In this document: positions 10,962 to 23,000 of the stretch, one piece after another
Position numbering within the stretch: the stretch's first letter is position 1
Layout of the letters: the number at the start of each line of letters is the position of its first letter
DNA from: Thozetella sp. PMI_491
Lineage: Eukaryota > Ascomycota > Sordariomycetes > Chaetosphaeriales > Chaetosphaeriaceae
Reading direction: 5' to 3'
Assembly (NCBI GenBank): GCA_021432635.1
Contig: MU270070.1
Span: 336,718 to 400,717 of the forward strand
DNA length: 64,000 bases
Notes under the pieces: model-generated
Told to the model about the DNA's origin: nothing
What the model saw: the letters and a program-made list of their open reading frames with translations, nothing else
The model's database searches: none
Program-made: the position numbers and the translations under genes

Positions 10962-12440
10962 TCAAAAGAGAGATATTAGCTCTCTTTCTACTGTTTCCAG
11001 GCATCTGAACTCCTCGGCCTCTTTCTTGAGCTGCATCGCCCGCAGCTTGAAATGGGGTTCTTTCAGGACCGTGTTAACCCCAACGGCCACACACTCGGGC
11101 GTTGGAGTTCCAGTGTGCAGATTCACTGCGAAGCCTGACCGCTCTCCTCGCATGCCAATTTCGACTTTGTCTTCGCTATGGCCGGCAAGAACCATTGGCA
11201 CGCCATGCGCGACGGCATGGCTGAAGGCTCCATACGATCCGTTGGTCACGAATACGTCCGCATGCTCGATCAAGGGATCTAAAACGGCCACTCTAGTTAG
11301 CCAAAACTTCTCAAGGATGGTCGGACGTAGTGCGGGCTTGAGTGGCTAAAGCGCACCGTAAGGAAAGTAGTCCACGACAATTGTATTACTTGGAAGCCCG
11401 TCAGGGAAGTTGGCATCTAAGGTAGCGCCTCTTACCCCCAGTACGGCAACTAAGATGAGGTCGTCCCTGGACTCTAAGCCATGAATTGTCGGTATGATGA
11501 CGTCTGAATAGTCTACGGCGAAGGTCCCCTGAGCAGCCACGATAATCTTCTTGCAGGCCTGTCCGGAACCCGACCGTTCCGTAGCGCTGTTGGCGATGAG
11601 ATCACGAAACCAAGATGGGAAGGAGAAGTTTGCGTTGAGCGGTTTCGGTGGTAATGTACCACCAAACTTGACGTGAGACGGAAACTCTTCCAGGCCGTAG
11701 TCCAAGCTGGGAATGCACATCTGCAGAGTAACATCGTGGCACATTATACCGGCTTCGACTGGGATATGCGGAACTGTGCCATGGCTTCCAAAAATCGAAT
11801 CAATCGGCTGCATGATCCCCGCCGCGCGAAGCATCAAGTTTGTCGCCTCCACTACGGGCTCGCAGATGGTACGGAACATTTGGCACAGGGCAATGTTTCG
11901 AATCCGCGCTGCGTCGCTAGTGTCGTACGGAAGGCCGAGTCCCCACGGGCCTCGATCGGCGGTGCTGAAGATAGGAGGAATAATACTAATTCCCATAGTT
12001 TTTGGCAGGGTTGTGAAGCCTTCCGGTAGCTCTGCGCCCATCTTGAGCGGGATGATACCGGGGTTAATAGTATCCATCACTATCACGATCTCGCGGCCTG
12101 GGTTCTCGCGCCGGATTGCTGCCATGGCAGTGCGAAGAGATTCGAGCCAGCACGGCATGGAGCTGGCCCAAAGGTCCCGATACATGAACAATAGGTTTTC
12201 GATGCCTTTTTTGACGTATCCGGGCTGTGTTACTGGCTTGATCATGGCGGTCGACGCGCCCACCGTAGGTACAAAGGTACAGCCTACACTTTCGATGCTC
12301 TCTCTCTCGGTCCGAGGTGCCAGGAACCATACATCGTATTTCCTGCTGACTAGATATCCGGCAATCTGCAATAGGGGGATAAAATGACCAGTCGTATTGT
12401 ACGACGTGACCAGTATTACGGGATCCGGTTGTCTGGCCAT
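10962..12440 (-). CDS. GT1-family UDP-glycosyltransferase (MGT-like), 2 exons, 466 aa
   Basis: Exons (minus) are 12440-11357 and 11278-10962. The 78-nt intron (GTGCGC..TTTTAG) has a GCTAAC branch site. Splicing restores the family signature DYFPYDPLIEHADVFVTNG, which is otherwise broken by stops. The N-terminal acceptor-binding half starts PVILVTSYNTTGHFIPLLQIAGYL, with the glycine-rich start and the catalytic-type His of GT-B enzymes. The C-terminal half carries the nucleotide-sugar motif HADVFVTNGSYGAFSHAVAHGVPMV. Length matches the family. No signal peptide or membrane anchor is seen, so it is cytosolic, like macrolide and small-molecule glycosyltransferases and unlike ER UGTs. It would transfer a sugar from a UDP/NDP donor to a small hydrophobic acceptor, probably for detoxification or a secondary metabolite. 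It lies beside the peroxidase on the same strand, so a joint role is possible. An in-frame upstream extension to 12548 is unlikely. Confidence 0.86.
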
Positions 12441-14415
12441 TGGCGATAGGTTTTTAGTTCTTATCTTTGTTTGCAACTTTAGAAATCCTCTTCGAGTGGC
12501 GAGTGAACATTTGAATAAATGGTAACCTTTATGGACGCATTTTTCCATGCTAGGAGCCGTGATTGCCGACTTTTATCTCGAGGTATGCTCTGGCTTGGAG
12601 AAGCTGGCCTCGGCTATCGCGGACTGCATCGCTTCGCATTTCCACATCGGGCGATATTGCTGTAGCAAACCTACGCTTATGCACATCTGGACGAATTACT
12701 TGCGAACCGCTGCTCTGTCCTATGAAGGCATCCATACTACTCAAATTTTAGCTCCAAGCTCCTTGCTCGGACCTTCCCCGCGAACGGGATTGATCTATCC
12801 TCCAAGTGCTCGCCGAAGCCACTTTGACTCGTGTAAAATTGGACTATATCAGTAGTTCCTTGCTAGTATTTAATGTGCCCTTTCTGAGTTTCTTCCTTTC
12901 ATATAAATGTCGATATGAACATTATAATCACTGGGTAGAGGTAGACACGTTGGTGTTGCGGACAAGTAGCTGCCTCATCAACCCCATCGACACCTCCCTT
13001 CATGCCGACCTAACATTTGTAAAAGCATCACATACATATGGGAGGGGTGGCCGCATATGCAGTCGCTGGAACCGACCACTGGACATAGTAATCTAATGAA
13101 CAGTGAGCCATCCTAGTTCGCCAGGCATTTCTATCAAATGTAACTGGAAATATTTCTTGAAACGGACAATTAGTTCTACATGTGCAAGCCTCGTATTTCC
13201 GCAGCTAGCTGTCCGATTTGTCGGTACATTGTCTGCCCCGAGATCTGATCCTCTTCACCCCTTACTAACGGCAGCAACTTGCCACCTTGGTTTGGTCCTT
13301 GCTGAAGTGGCACATCGGCTAGCGTTACTACGCGTTGCTTTCGCGTGAACCGGGCCGTTGAGACGGCCGGCAGAAGCAATTACTAAACAAGGGAATCGCC
13401 GCGCTGAGAAGGGAGAATGATGAGCTGGATCTGGATGCCCGCCCCGCTTCCCAAGGTTCATCTGCGTCGCGAGACACTGTTTACAGCCACCGGAAGGTGG
13501 ACGTATAGTTTGTGAGCTAGACTGTAGGTGCCAACCAACCAATGGGATGGTTGGGATTGTATGCACGACCAGCGCTTATTTCCTCCGAGCGTGGGGGCCC
13601 CCGAGGCCATTTTTAGCTATGAGGAGCAGCAGGATGGCCGCCAGGGGCGAGGCCTATTGCAGTTGGTAGGAGAAAGTTTCAAAAGCTTGCACACGATACG
13701 CTTGAATCATTTCCCAACGAACAGTCTTGGTCTTTTGGGGCCTGGGAGGGTCGCAATCCGGCGCCTACCTGCGGCTCGAGGCACGGCCCGGAGTCTAAAC
13801 CCCGGCATGGCGGTGTAGCTGCCTTAGCATTCGTGCACCAAGATGTGGTCGCTTCGTGCGAGGGTGTTGGTTTCACATCCTGGCGGGTAGTCCAAAAACT
13901 GCAGTGCTAGCCTAGCTGTCGAATCATCACGTTGGTTGTGCCATGACTGGAGCGAACAGAGGCTTATTTATCAATACCAGATGCCACGCGCTCTCATGAG
14001 CGCCGATTGAATCGCTGGACGACGTGCGCTCCGACTAGAATTTTGATGTTTCTGCCCTCGGTTTGTGTGGCAGAACCTTGGCAGCATAATTCGGGGCGGA
14101 AGATCTGGTTCTTCCTCCCATCACGCACCGCCGACGAGGACCACTACTCGCCAGTTTGCTGAGAATTGTTCATGTTCTTAGGTTCTATGTCTGCAGCTTC
14201 CCTTTCGGTACCGAGAACTCATTCACCTTTCATGCTTCTCCTTGGAATACACATCCCTAGTAAGTGGACCGAGACGACAGATGGCAATGCTAGCAAGAGG
14301 AACTAACAGCACGCCAGTGATGAACATACCGCCGCTCTCCAGCCCGTCCACCGTCGTCATTTCCTAAGAGCCGAGACTATCGTTCGAGCGCCACGATTCC
14401 AGAAGCCCCGTGCAC
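12441..14415. other. Intergenic region, about 2 kb, no supported gene
   Basis: Only short frames without recognisable motifs occur. At about 13380-13508 (plus) there is a short charged stretch reading ALRRENDELDLDARP that could be the end of a decayed gene, but nothing upstream joins to it. Around 14232-14365 there is a splice-like layout (GTAAGT donor, CTAAC branch, CAG acceptor) ahead of the membrane ORF, which ends in a stop. Confidence 0.4.
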
Positions 14416-14769
14416 ATGATTGTCCCACCTGTGGCCGCGCTGGCCTCTCTCGGAAAAGGAATGACAGTGGTGGCTCGGAACGCCTCAGGAACATATGGAA
14501 CTCCTTTCAGCCCATCCGCTACGGCAACAGGCGCGGCAAACCCGTTTCCACCACCCTCATTTGCGGACGCAACAGACGCAGATTTTGGTGTGAGTAGCTA
14601 CCACGGCCCAGATGTTGTTGCGGAAACAGCACTGGGGATCCTTGCCATCATCACAGCTGTGAGCTTAAGCATGGTTATAATTGGAATTATGTGGCTGCGA
14701 TGCTTCAGGGATAGATGGGTAGGAGAGAAAATGCAGCGGAGAGGTATTTCGAGGATGTTGTGTCTGTAG
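14416..14769 (+). CDS. Hypothetical small membrane protein (weak)
   Basis: The frame starts at ATG 14416 and encodes 117 residues. A Ser/Thr/Pro/Gly-rich N-terminal part (about residues 1-65, with one N-glycosylation site NAS) precedes a single strong transmembrane segment (ETALGILAIITAVSLSMVII, about residues 72-94) and a basic tail (RCFRDRWVGEKMQRR). That layout is typical of fungal single-pass wall or sensor-like proteins whose signal peptide lies on an earlier exon. A splice-like segment upstream runs in the same frame but meets TAA at 14365. The gene is therefore incomplete, broken or wrongly modelled. No family recognised. Confidence 0.3.
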   Translation: MIVPPVAALASLGKGMTVVARNASGTYGTPFSPSATATGAANPFPPPSFADATDADFGVSSYHGPDVVAETALGILAIITAVSLSMVIIGIMWLRCFRDRWVGEKMQRRGISRMLCL

Positions 14770-15479
14770 ATTCTCATAGTTAGACAGTGAATTAGTATGT
14801 ACTATAGCTGCCCAACTTCCAGCGACGCTGTGTCGAAGTGTGTGTTACTCATGATCCTTGCTGCCATCACCCTTGTATCCATCCATATCTCTAGGTACTA
14901 TACCCTTGGATCCAGCATACACTGGGGCTCGCACGCGAGTCTTTACACGGAATTCGCAAGCTGTCAAGTGCACGGGCGGACTATCCCGCAAAATTGCGGG
15001 GGCGGACCGAACTCTCTAGGCTGGATTGGCCAGTCGGGAGAATACCTACGCGTAGATCAAAATAGTGTTGCACTAGTCCACATAGTAGCTGCCTGGTACC
15101 TCTTAGGTATATTAACTAAAGTGAAGGGGTAGTAGGCGTCTCACATCGGCAAAATCGGCGGTGGTTTCATCTAGAATCGAGGCTCTCTCCTAGTAGGCCG
15201 ATACCATTTGGGAACAAATGCGATGCCAAGGATGAAGTAACCCTTGTCAAAATTTTGGCGCGGGATTCCGCGGTAACCCAACAGGTGTGACTGAGCATGG
15301 GTCAATAGGGCCCTAGTGATCCTGCGTTCCTTCGGTGTGAATCTCGTATGTACCGGAGTAGGGAGCAGTTACGGCGAACGTGAGTACTGAGCATATTTCA
15401 GTCTCCATGTCGCCATCTACTCTGCTTGTTAAGAGGAGAGACTGTCGTTCTTTATTGCTTTCGTGGGCCAATTTTCAAC
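14770..15479. other. Intergenic region
   Basis: About 710 bases. A 111-codon frame at 14797-15132 is hydrophobic at its start but has no splice, motif or context support. This region presumably holds the promoter of the secreted protein downstream. Confidence 0.4.
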
Positions 15480-16448
15480 ATGTACTGGAAGAAGCTCTTC
15501 GGTCTAGCTGCTCTCGCAGTTCCAGGGCTATGTGCCGCCATTGGTCAACCGAGCGCTGGGGACCTCGCTCGTTCAGTTGCACTGGAAACAAGACAAGCGG
15601 CATCGACGCTGGCTACGTGGCTGTGGCAGTCAACCCTGGTCGCCGACTCTGCAGGCACCGCGCAGTTCCTATCATTCTGCCGGGCTAATGGCGTCACCAA
15701 GGTCTATGTTCAGATCGATCCGGACATTCAGGCCGCAGCCTGGCAATCCTTTATTGCGCAGTGCGCTGCCGCTGGCATCACAGTGGACGCACTGATGGGC
15801 AACCACGAATGGGTTATTGGAAGCGGGAAACCAACACTCCAAGATTCGCTGGACTGGATTAAGCAGTTCCAAGGCAGCGCACCGGCAAACTCCAAGTTCG
15901 CCGGGATCCACATGGACGTTGAGGTACGAGGCTGCATGCATTCTCCTTTCCATGGTACGAGAAGGGGCTAACACTGCCGGGTCCAGCCGTGGGCTTTTGC
16001 CGACTGGGATTCCAACCAGTCCTTCTACATCCAAGGCTGGCAGAACGTGGTTCAGCAGGTGTCGACTTTTGGAAAACAGCTCAACATGCCGGTGGCGGCG
16101 GACTTACCGTTCTGGACATATACGCTCACTAGCCCCACGACGGGCCAGACTTTGGACCTCTGGCTTCTAAATGTCCTCGACTCGGCAACCTTTATGACGT
16201 ACCGCAACACCGCCGCTGGTGTTGTGAGCCTTACACCTCCTATCCTGTCTGCTGCCCACGCTACGGGGAAACGTGTGTGGTTCGCGGTGGAAACAACTCA
16301 GGTCGAAGAAGGGAACGTCTCATATTTCGGGAAGAGCGCTGCCACCCTCGCCTCTGACCTGAAACAAATTGCAAGTTCCGCTGCGGGGGACACGAGCTTC
16401 GCTGGAATCGGCGTTCATGACTATAATGGCTGGCGCGCTTTGAGCTAA
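15480..16448 (+). CDS. Secreted protein of unknown function, possibly barrel-like (2 exons, 301 aa)
   Basis: Exons are 15480-15923 and 15987-16448. The intron 15924-15986 is GTACGA..CCAG in phase 0 with a GGCTAACAC branch site. It joins MDVE to PWAFADWDSN. The signal peptide is MYWKKLFGLAALAVPGLCAA. The mature protein alternates predicted strands and helices: GVTKVYVQIDPD, GITVDALMGNHEW, FAGIHMDVEPW, MPVAADLPFWTY, DSATFMTYRN, RVWFAVETTQ, FAGIGVHDYNGW. This order and the acidic strand ends (MDVEPW, VETTQ) look like a TIM-barrel hydrolase. The E of MDVEPW and the E of VETTQ are candidate catalytic residues, which is inference. I do not recognise a named glycoside hydrolase family. The intron position inside the MDVEPW motif supports the model. 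Confidence 0.78.
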
Positions 16449-17095
16449 TTAGGGGTGTAGCCTACGCACTGTTACATAAATGCCTTGTTCAATTCTGTAC
16501 TACCTGATCCCGGTGCCCTTTATCCTAAGCTAGCCGGTTACCGAACAGAAACGCGCGGGGGGCGAGCTTTCTAGGAAAGAGGTGGTTGAGGTGTGATGTC
16601 TCGAAGGTTTTTGTACAGTGGAAGAAGAGAAGAAGGGAGAGAAAGTCGGGTGGAGGAGGCAGGCGGATAAAATGAGAGGCAGTAGTCAATGAGGAAATAA
16701 TTTCAAGAGCCAAATCGAAGGGCGTAAGAAAGCGAGTAGAGTTATAGGCTTTGGCTTGTCATTGCAGTCGGTGTTGGCCTCCATTCGCCTTAATGCGGGA
16801 CCAGCAGAGGGAAGAACGGCTCTCAACGCTACGGGCTCCATTCAACGAATCCCAATCGAACTAAAAAATAAAATAAAAAATAATGCGACTACCAAAGCTC
16901 GAAGAGCAGGCACAAATCATGAATGTGGCCCCAAGTTTCCCTGAGACAATGACCAAGACGTTCGAACCCAAATATGATTCTCTTTAAGGACAAGCATCGC
17001 GAAGGATGCGTTGGAAATCATCATCGCTATATGCACCTTGCTAACCTTACAGGGAATGACAAATACCACTGACAAATGAGAATATTTGATGCATA
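16449..17095. other. Convergent intergenic region
   Basis: About 650 bases between the secreted protein stop and the facing adhesin stop. It contains an A-rich stretch at about 16860-16885 (aaaaaataaaataaaaaataa) that may serve 3' end formation. A T-loop-like string GTTCGAACCC near 16960 does not fold into a tRNA. Confidence 0.5.
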
Positions 17096-20000
17096 TTACA
17101 CGTCGCTGTTGGCGCAATGCGCACCGTCGTTCAGGTTGGATGCGGGGCCGTTGGCGATCTTGATCGGGGAGGTGCCGAGTGTGAAGTTGGTGACCGGGAA
17201 CTTCCATACCTGCCCGCTCGTATTCTCGGACCCATACAGAAACCCGTCAGCAGATGCATACAGCGCCCCCCAGAAGTTCGTTCCGGTCACGTTGTTGTAT
17301 CCCCGAACTGTGGTCCAGGTCGCAGCAGTGCGATTGAACTTGACGAGGTTGCTCGTAGCAGAGTTCGTATCACGGCCAACAGACCAGAGGAAATCCCCAC
17401 CACCAGGCACGTAGGCCCAGTCATACAACTGATATGACGGGGTCGCAGTGCCGCTCGCGACGATCGTTGCGTAAGTCTTGGACCCCGGAGTCATATCCAC
17501 CCTGTTCCATTGCTGGCCCTGATTGGAGAACCAGAATTGGTATTTCTCGTCGACATCACCGACCTGCCAAATCGCGCCTGATGGTGGCGCCGGTAATGCC
17601 GGCCCAGTCGACGATAAGCCATCCCTCGACATGCGCAGGATGTTGGCCGTCGTCGAGTTCTGTACGACACCGTAGATAAAACCGTCTGCAACATCGTAAC
17701 CGATGGCGTTGATGGTTCGTCCGTCGCCGCTGCCAACGTTGGTGCGGATCAAGCTCACGGTACCGGCGGTAACATTGACATTGTACAGAGTCGTGTTCTG
17801 GATCAGGACACCACCAGGAGAACAGACGAAAGATGGCAGTGGCGTGCCAATGATCTGTGATGGTTAGCTTGGACCGGATAATGGGCTTCTTGCGGCATTC
17901 GCCCGGGGAACCTACCACTGCCGCTGGGTTTGTGCCGGAAGCAGGGATCGTCGTGTAGGTCGTGTTGTATGTGATGGGTTCGAAATTGGGCTTGGGGGTC
18001 GTGATTTCGACATAAGATGACACGGTCAGTGGTGGGATTTCGACTATATACGTGCCGGCATTCGTTCCAAACGGGGAGATAGTCGTGATGGTCGAGGTGA
18101 CTGTCCAGGTGCTCGTCGTCGCTCGGCTCGTGGACGTAACATAGCGCGCGGGCGTCTCGATAATGACAGTGCCTGGTGTTGTACCACTGGGCGAGACTGT
18201 AATCGTCGTTGTACCCGACCCTGTCCAGAAAGTCGTATATGTATTGTAAGATGCGGGCGTCTGGATGATGATAGTTCCCGGCGTCGTGCCGACCGCCGGG
18301 GCTGTTGTCGTTATCGTACTTGAACCTGTCCAGAAGGTAGTTCGAGTTGTATAGGACTGTGGAGTCTCGATGATGACAGTGCCTGGCGTAGTGCCGCTGG
18401 GCGAAACCGTAATCGTTGTCGTGCCTACGCCCGTCCAGTACGTCGTACGTGTGTTGTACGATGCGGGCGTCTGGACGATGACAGTTCCCGGCGTTGTGCC
18501 AACCGCCGCTACCGTCGACCTTACCGTACTTGAACCTGTCCAGAAGGTAGTTCGAGTTGTATAGGACTGCGGTGTCTGGACAATAACTGTGCCTGGAACG
18601 CTTCCGCTCGCAGACACAGTCGACCTGATCGTGCTCGAGCCTGTCCAGTAAGTCGTTCGAGTCGTGTAGACGGGAGGAGTCTGTACGATAATCGTGCCCT
18701 GGACGCTCCCTGACATTGGTATCGTAGTGACGGTTGTTGGTCCGGTAAGTGATGCCGTGCCTGTATAGAGTTGCGTGATGACGGTGTACAACCCGGGCGT
18801 CTGCACGATGTAGGTCCCCGGGGCGGTACCGCTCGCCGGGATCGTCGAAACGGTCGTAGGGCCGGAAATGGATTGCGACCCTTTGTATTCTTGGAAGACT
18901 GTCACGTAAACCGGCGGAGTCTGTACTATATAGGTGCCCGGAGCTGATCCCGACGGCGGAATCGTCGAGACTGTAGTAGGACCGCCTATCGATGCCGCTC
19001 CCGTATAGAGCTCTGTGGTCGTGACATAATCCCCAGGAGTCTGTACAATGTATGTACCTGGGATTGAACCTGACGGTGGGATCGTTGAGACTGTAGTAGG
19101 GCCAGAAAGAGATGCAAAGCCCGTGTAGACCTCCGTTGTCGTCACATATACCGCTGGCGTCTGAACGATATATGTGCCCGGAGCTGATCCCGACGGCGGA
19201 ATTGTAGAGACTGTAGTCGGCCCGCCTATCGATGCCGACCCTGTGTAGAGCTCTGTTGTTGTCACGTAGTCCCCGGGCGTCTCTACCACCACTGTCACGG
19301 TCCCCAGGTCGCTACCCTGAGGTATGGTCGTAGTAATTGGTCCGGCAATGGAGTCGGTGCCCGTGTAGACCGTTGTGAAGGTAACGGTCACCGGAGGGGT
19401 TTCTACCACGACTGTGACAGTGCCCAGATCGCTGCCCTGGGGAATAGTAGTTGTATAGGGCCCGGCGATAGGGCTGGCTCCTGTGTAAAGTGTGGTAAGA
19501 GTTACCGTCGCCGGGGGCGTCTCGACCAAGACAGTGACAGTTTGTAAGTCGCTTCCCTGGGGCAAGGTAGTGGTATATGGCCCGGAAATAGGACTGGAGC
19601 CTGTATAAAGAGTTGTAAAGGTGACTGTCGCCGGAGGGGTCTCGAGCAAGACAGTGACAGTTCCAAGATCGCTTCCCTGAGGTAGGGTGGTGGTATAGGT
19701 TCCGGTGATCTGGCCCGAGCCTGCGTATAGGGTCGTAAAGGTAACCGTCACAGGAGGAGTTTCAACTAAGACTGTGACAGTGCTAAGATCACTACCCTGC
19801 GGGAGTGTGGTAGTGAATGGCCCGGCGATAGGGCTGGAACCGGTGTAAAGCGTTGTAACAGTAACTGTCGCCGGAGGGGTCTCGAGTAAGACAGTGACAG
19901 TGCCGAGATCGCTTCCCTGGGGTAAAGTGGTTGTATAGGTTCCAGTAATCTGGCCCGAGCCTGTGTATAGGGTCGTAAAAGTAACTGTTGCAGGGGGGGT

Positions 20001-23000
20001 TTCGACCAAGACTGTAACAGTGTCAAGATCGCTGCCCTGCGGTAGGGTAGTAGTAAATGGCCCGGCGATTGGACTCGCCCCCGTATAAAGAGTGGTGTAA
20101 GTGATCGTGGTAGGAGGCGTTTCCACCAAAACTGTGACAGTATCCTGGGCACTTCCGCTCCGAGGTAGGGTCGTAGTGAAGGGCCCAGCGATTGGGCTCG
20201 CTCCTGTGTAGAGAGTTGTGTAGGTGACCGTGGCAGGCGGAGTTTGTATAATAACTGTCCCTGGTACAGTCCCAGAAGCGGAGATGGTTGTGATGGCGGT
20301 AGGGCCAGTGAGGACCCCTGAGCCTGTATACACCTGCGTGCTGGTGACATAACTTCCGGGAGTTTCGACCAAGACCGTGACAGTGCTGAACGCACCTCCA
20401 GCCAGCGGTAGAGTTGTGGTGATTGGCCCAGAAATGGAGCTGGGGCCTGTATACAAAGTAGTGAGAGTAATCGTATCTGGGGGCGTCTGGACGAAGATGG
20501 TTCCCGGGATAGTGCCAGAGGCAGACACCGTGCGGACCGTGGTAGGACCCGTTATGGGGCTTGCTCCTGTATATAGCTGCGTAGTCGTAACATAACTACC
20601 AGGCGTTTCCACCAGAACCGTCACGGTGGCTAGATTGGTGCCCGCTAGCGGCAACGTTGTGGTAATAGGTCCAGCGATCGAGCTCGCTCCAGTGTACATG
20701 GAAGTGACGGTAATCGTAACCGGTGGCGTCTCGACCAAGACAGTGACTGTGCCCAACTCGGTACCAGTGAGAGGAAGGGTAGTGGTATAAGGCCCGGCGA
20801 TCGGACTTGCGCCCGTATAAAGAGTTGTGGAGGTGATCGTAGCAGGGGGCGTTTCGACGACGACAGTGCCGGGGAACGTCCCAGAGGGCGGGATCGTGTA
20901 AGTTGTGGGGCCCGTAATGGGACTCCCCGTGTGCAGCCGAGTGATGGTATTGTAGCTTGCCGGGGTCTCTATGATTACGGTACCCGGAATGGAGCCCGAA
21001 GCTGGTATAGTTGTCACGGCCGTGGGTCCTGTGATGACGCCAGGGCCCGTATAGAGCTCGGTAATTGTGGTGTAAACTCCCGGCGTCGCCACGATAAATG
21101 TCCCGTCCACGCTGCCGCTCGGGTAGATTGTGGAAATAATCGTAGGGCCCGTGACACCAGTGTCAGTCCCAGTGTATAAAACGGTCGTAAAGACATAGTT
21201 CGCGGGTATGTCGACTATATAAGTCCCGGGTACACTGCCGCTCGCGCTGATAGTCGACACTGTTGTAGGGGCGGAGATCTGGCCTGGGCCGGTATAAATG
21301 ACTGTGGATGTCACATAGACGCCCGGCGTCTCTATCAAGATAGTTACCGTGCCCTGATTTATTCCGACCCGCGGTAGTGTCGTGGTGATAGGCCCAGCGA
21401 TCGGGCTGGCCCCGGTATAAAGCTCCGTGGTGGTAATCGTCGCCGGTGGGGTCTGGATCACGACTGTTCCCGGCACAGACCCAGACGCAGGTATGGTTGT
21501 GATGGCGGTTGGGCCGGTGAGGATTCCCGTACCGGTGTAGATTTCGTATGAGGTGGTATACACACCCGGGGTCTCAACCAAGACCGTCACGGTGCCCTGA
21601 TCGGTTCCTACTCGGGGAAGAGTGGTTGTTATCGGCCCAGCGATTGAGCTGGCACCAGTATAAAGGACGGTGACGGTAACAGTTGCCGGCGGAATCTCGA
21701 TGATAATCGTGCCAGGAAATGTCCCATGTGGGGGGATTGTCTTGACGGCCGTCGGCCCCGTAAGGATATTGGTGCCGGTATAGACCTCATATGATGTAGC
21801 ATATGAGCCCGGTGTCTCGACAATGACTGTGCCTGGAAATGTCCCGGAGGGGGGAATCGTCGTAATTGCAGTAGGCTCGGTAAGGATACCCGTGCCTGTA
21901 TAAACTTCGTAGGATGTGACGTAGACACCCGGGGTTTCGATAATGACGGTACCCGGAAACGTTCCAGACGGTGGGATTGTCGTGATAGCAGACGGCCCCG
22001 TGAGGATTCCGGTGCCTGTGTAGACCTCATAGGACGTAACATAGGAGCCGGGAGTTTCGATGATCACAATGCCCGGCCATGTTCCAGAAGGCGGAATAGT
22101 TGTGATAGCTGTGGGCCCTGTGAGAATGCCGCTTCCTGTATACAGCTCGTACGAGGTAATGTATTCGCCAGGGGTCTCGACGATAATGGTTCCGGGGAAG
22201 GTCCCTGAGGGTGGGATTGTTGTGATGGCAGTAGGCCCTGTGAGAATACCGCTTCCGGTATAGACTTCATATGATGTCACGTATTCGCCAGGAGTTTCAA
22301 TGATGACAGTCCCAGGATACGTTCCGGACGGTGGGATCGTTGTAATGGCTGTAGGCTCAGTGATCATACCGGGTCCTGTATAGACCTCATATGATGTAAC
22401 ATATTCGCCCGGAGTTTCGATGATCACGATGCCGGGCCACGTTCCAGAAGGCGGAATAGTTGTAATAGCCGTGGGTCCTGTAAGAATACCACTACCGGTG
22501 TAAAGCTCATACGAGGTAATGTAGTCGCCAGGCGTCTCAATGATCACAATGCCGGGCCATGTCCCAGATGGAGGGATAGTTGTAATAGCTGTCGGCCCTG
22601 TGAGAATACCGCTTCCTGTGTACAACTCATACGAAGTTATGTATTCGCCAGGGGTCTCGATGATGATGATACCTGGCCACGTCCCAGAAGGCGGAATAGT
22701 TGTAATAGCCGTTGGTCCCGTGAGAATCCCGCTTCCAGTGTAGAGCTCATATGAGGTAATGTAGTCGCCTGGGGTCTCAATAATAACAGTGCCAGGGAAA
22801 GTGCCGGAGGGTGGTATAGTTGTAACTGCCGTAGGCCCCGTGAGAATATCCGTCCCTGTATATACTTCGTAGGACGTGACGTAGGAGCCGGGCGTCTCAA
22901 TAATTACGGTACCCGGCCAAGTGCCAGATGGCTGAATAGTTGTGATGGCCGTCGGTCCCGTCAGAATCCCACTGCCGGTATAGAGCTCATACGAGGTAAC

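Noticed and set aside
13379-13510. Short charged stretch (LRRENDELDL) resembling the end of a coiled-coil or transposase-type protein
   Set aside because: Too short, with no upstream exon or family signature. It could be chance or a small relic.
16955-16975. tRNA B-box-like string GTTCGAACCC
   Set aside because: The flanking bases do not form a T-stem, and no acceptor or anticodon arm is found on either strand.
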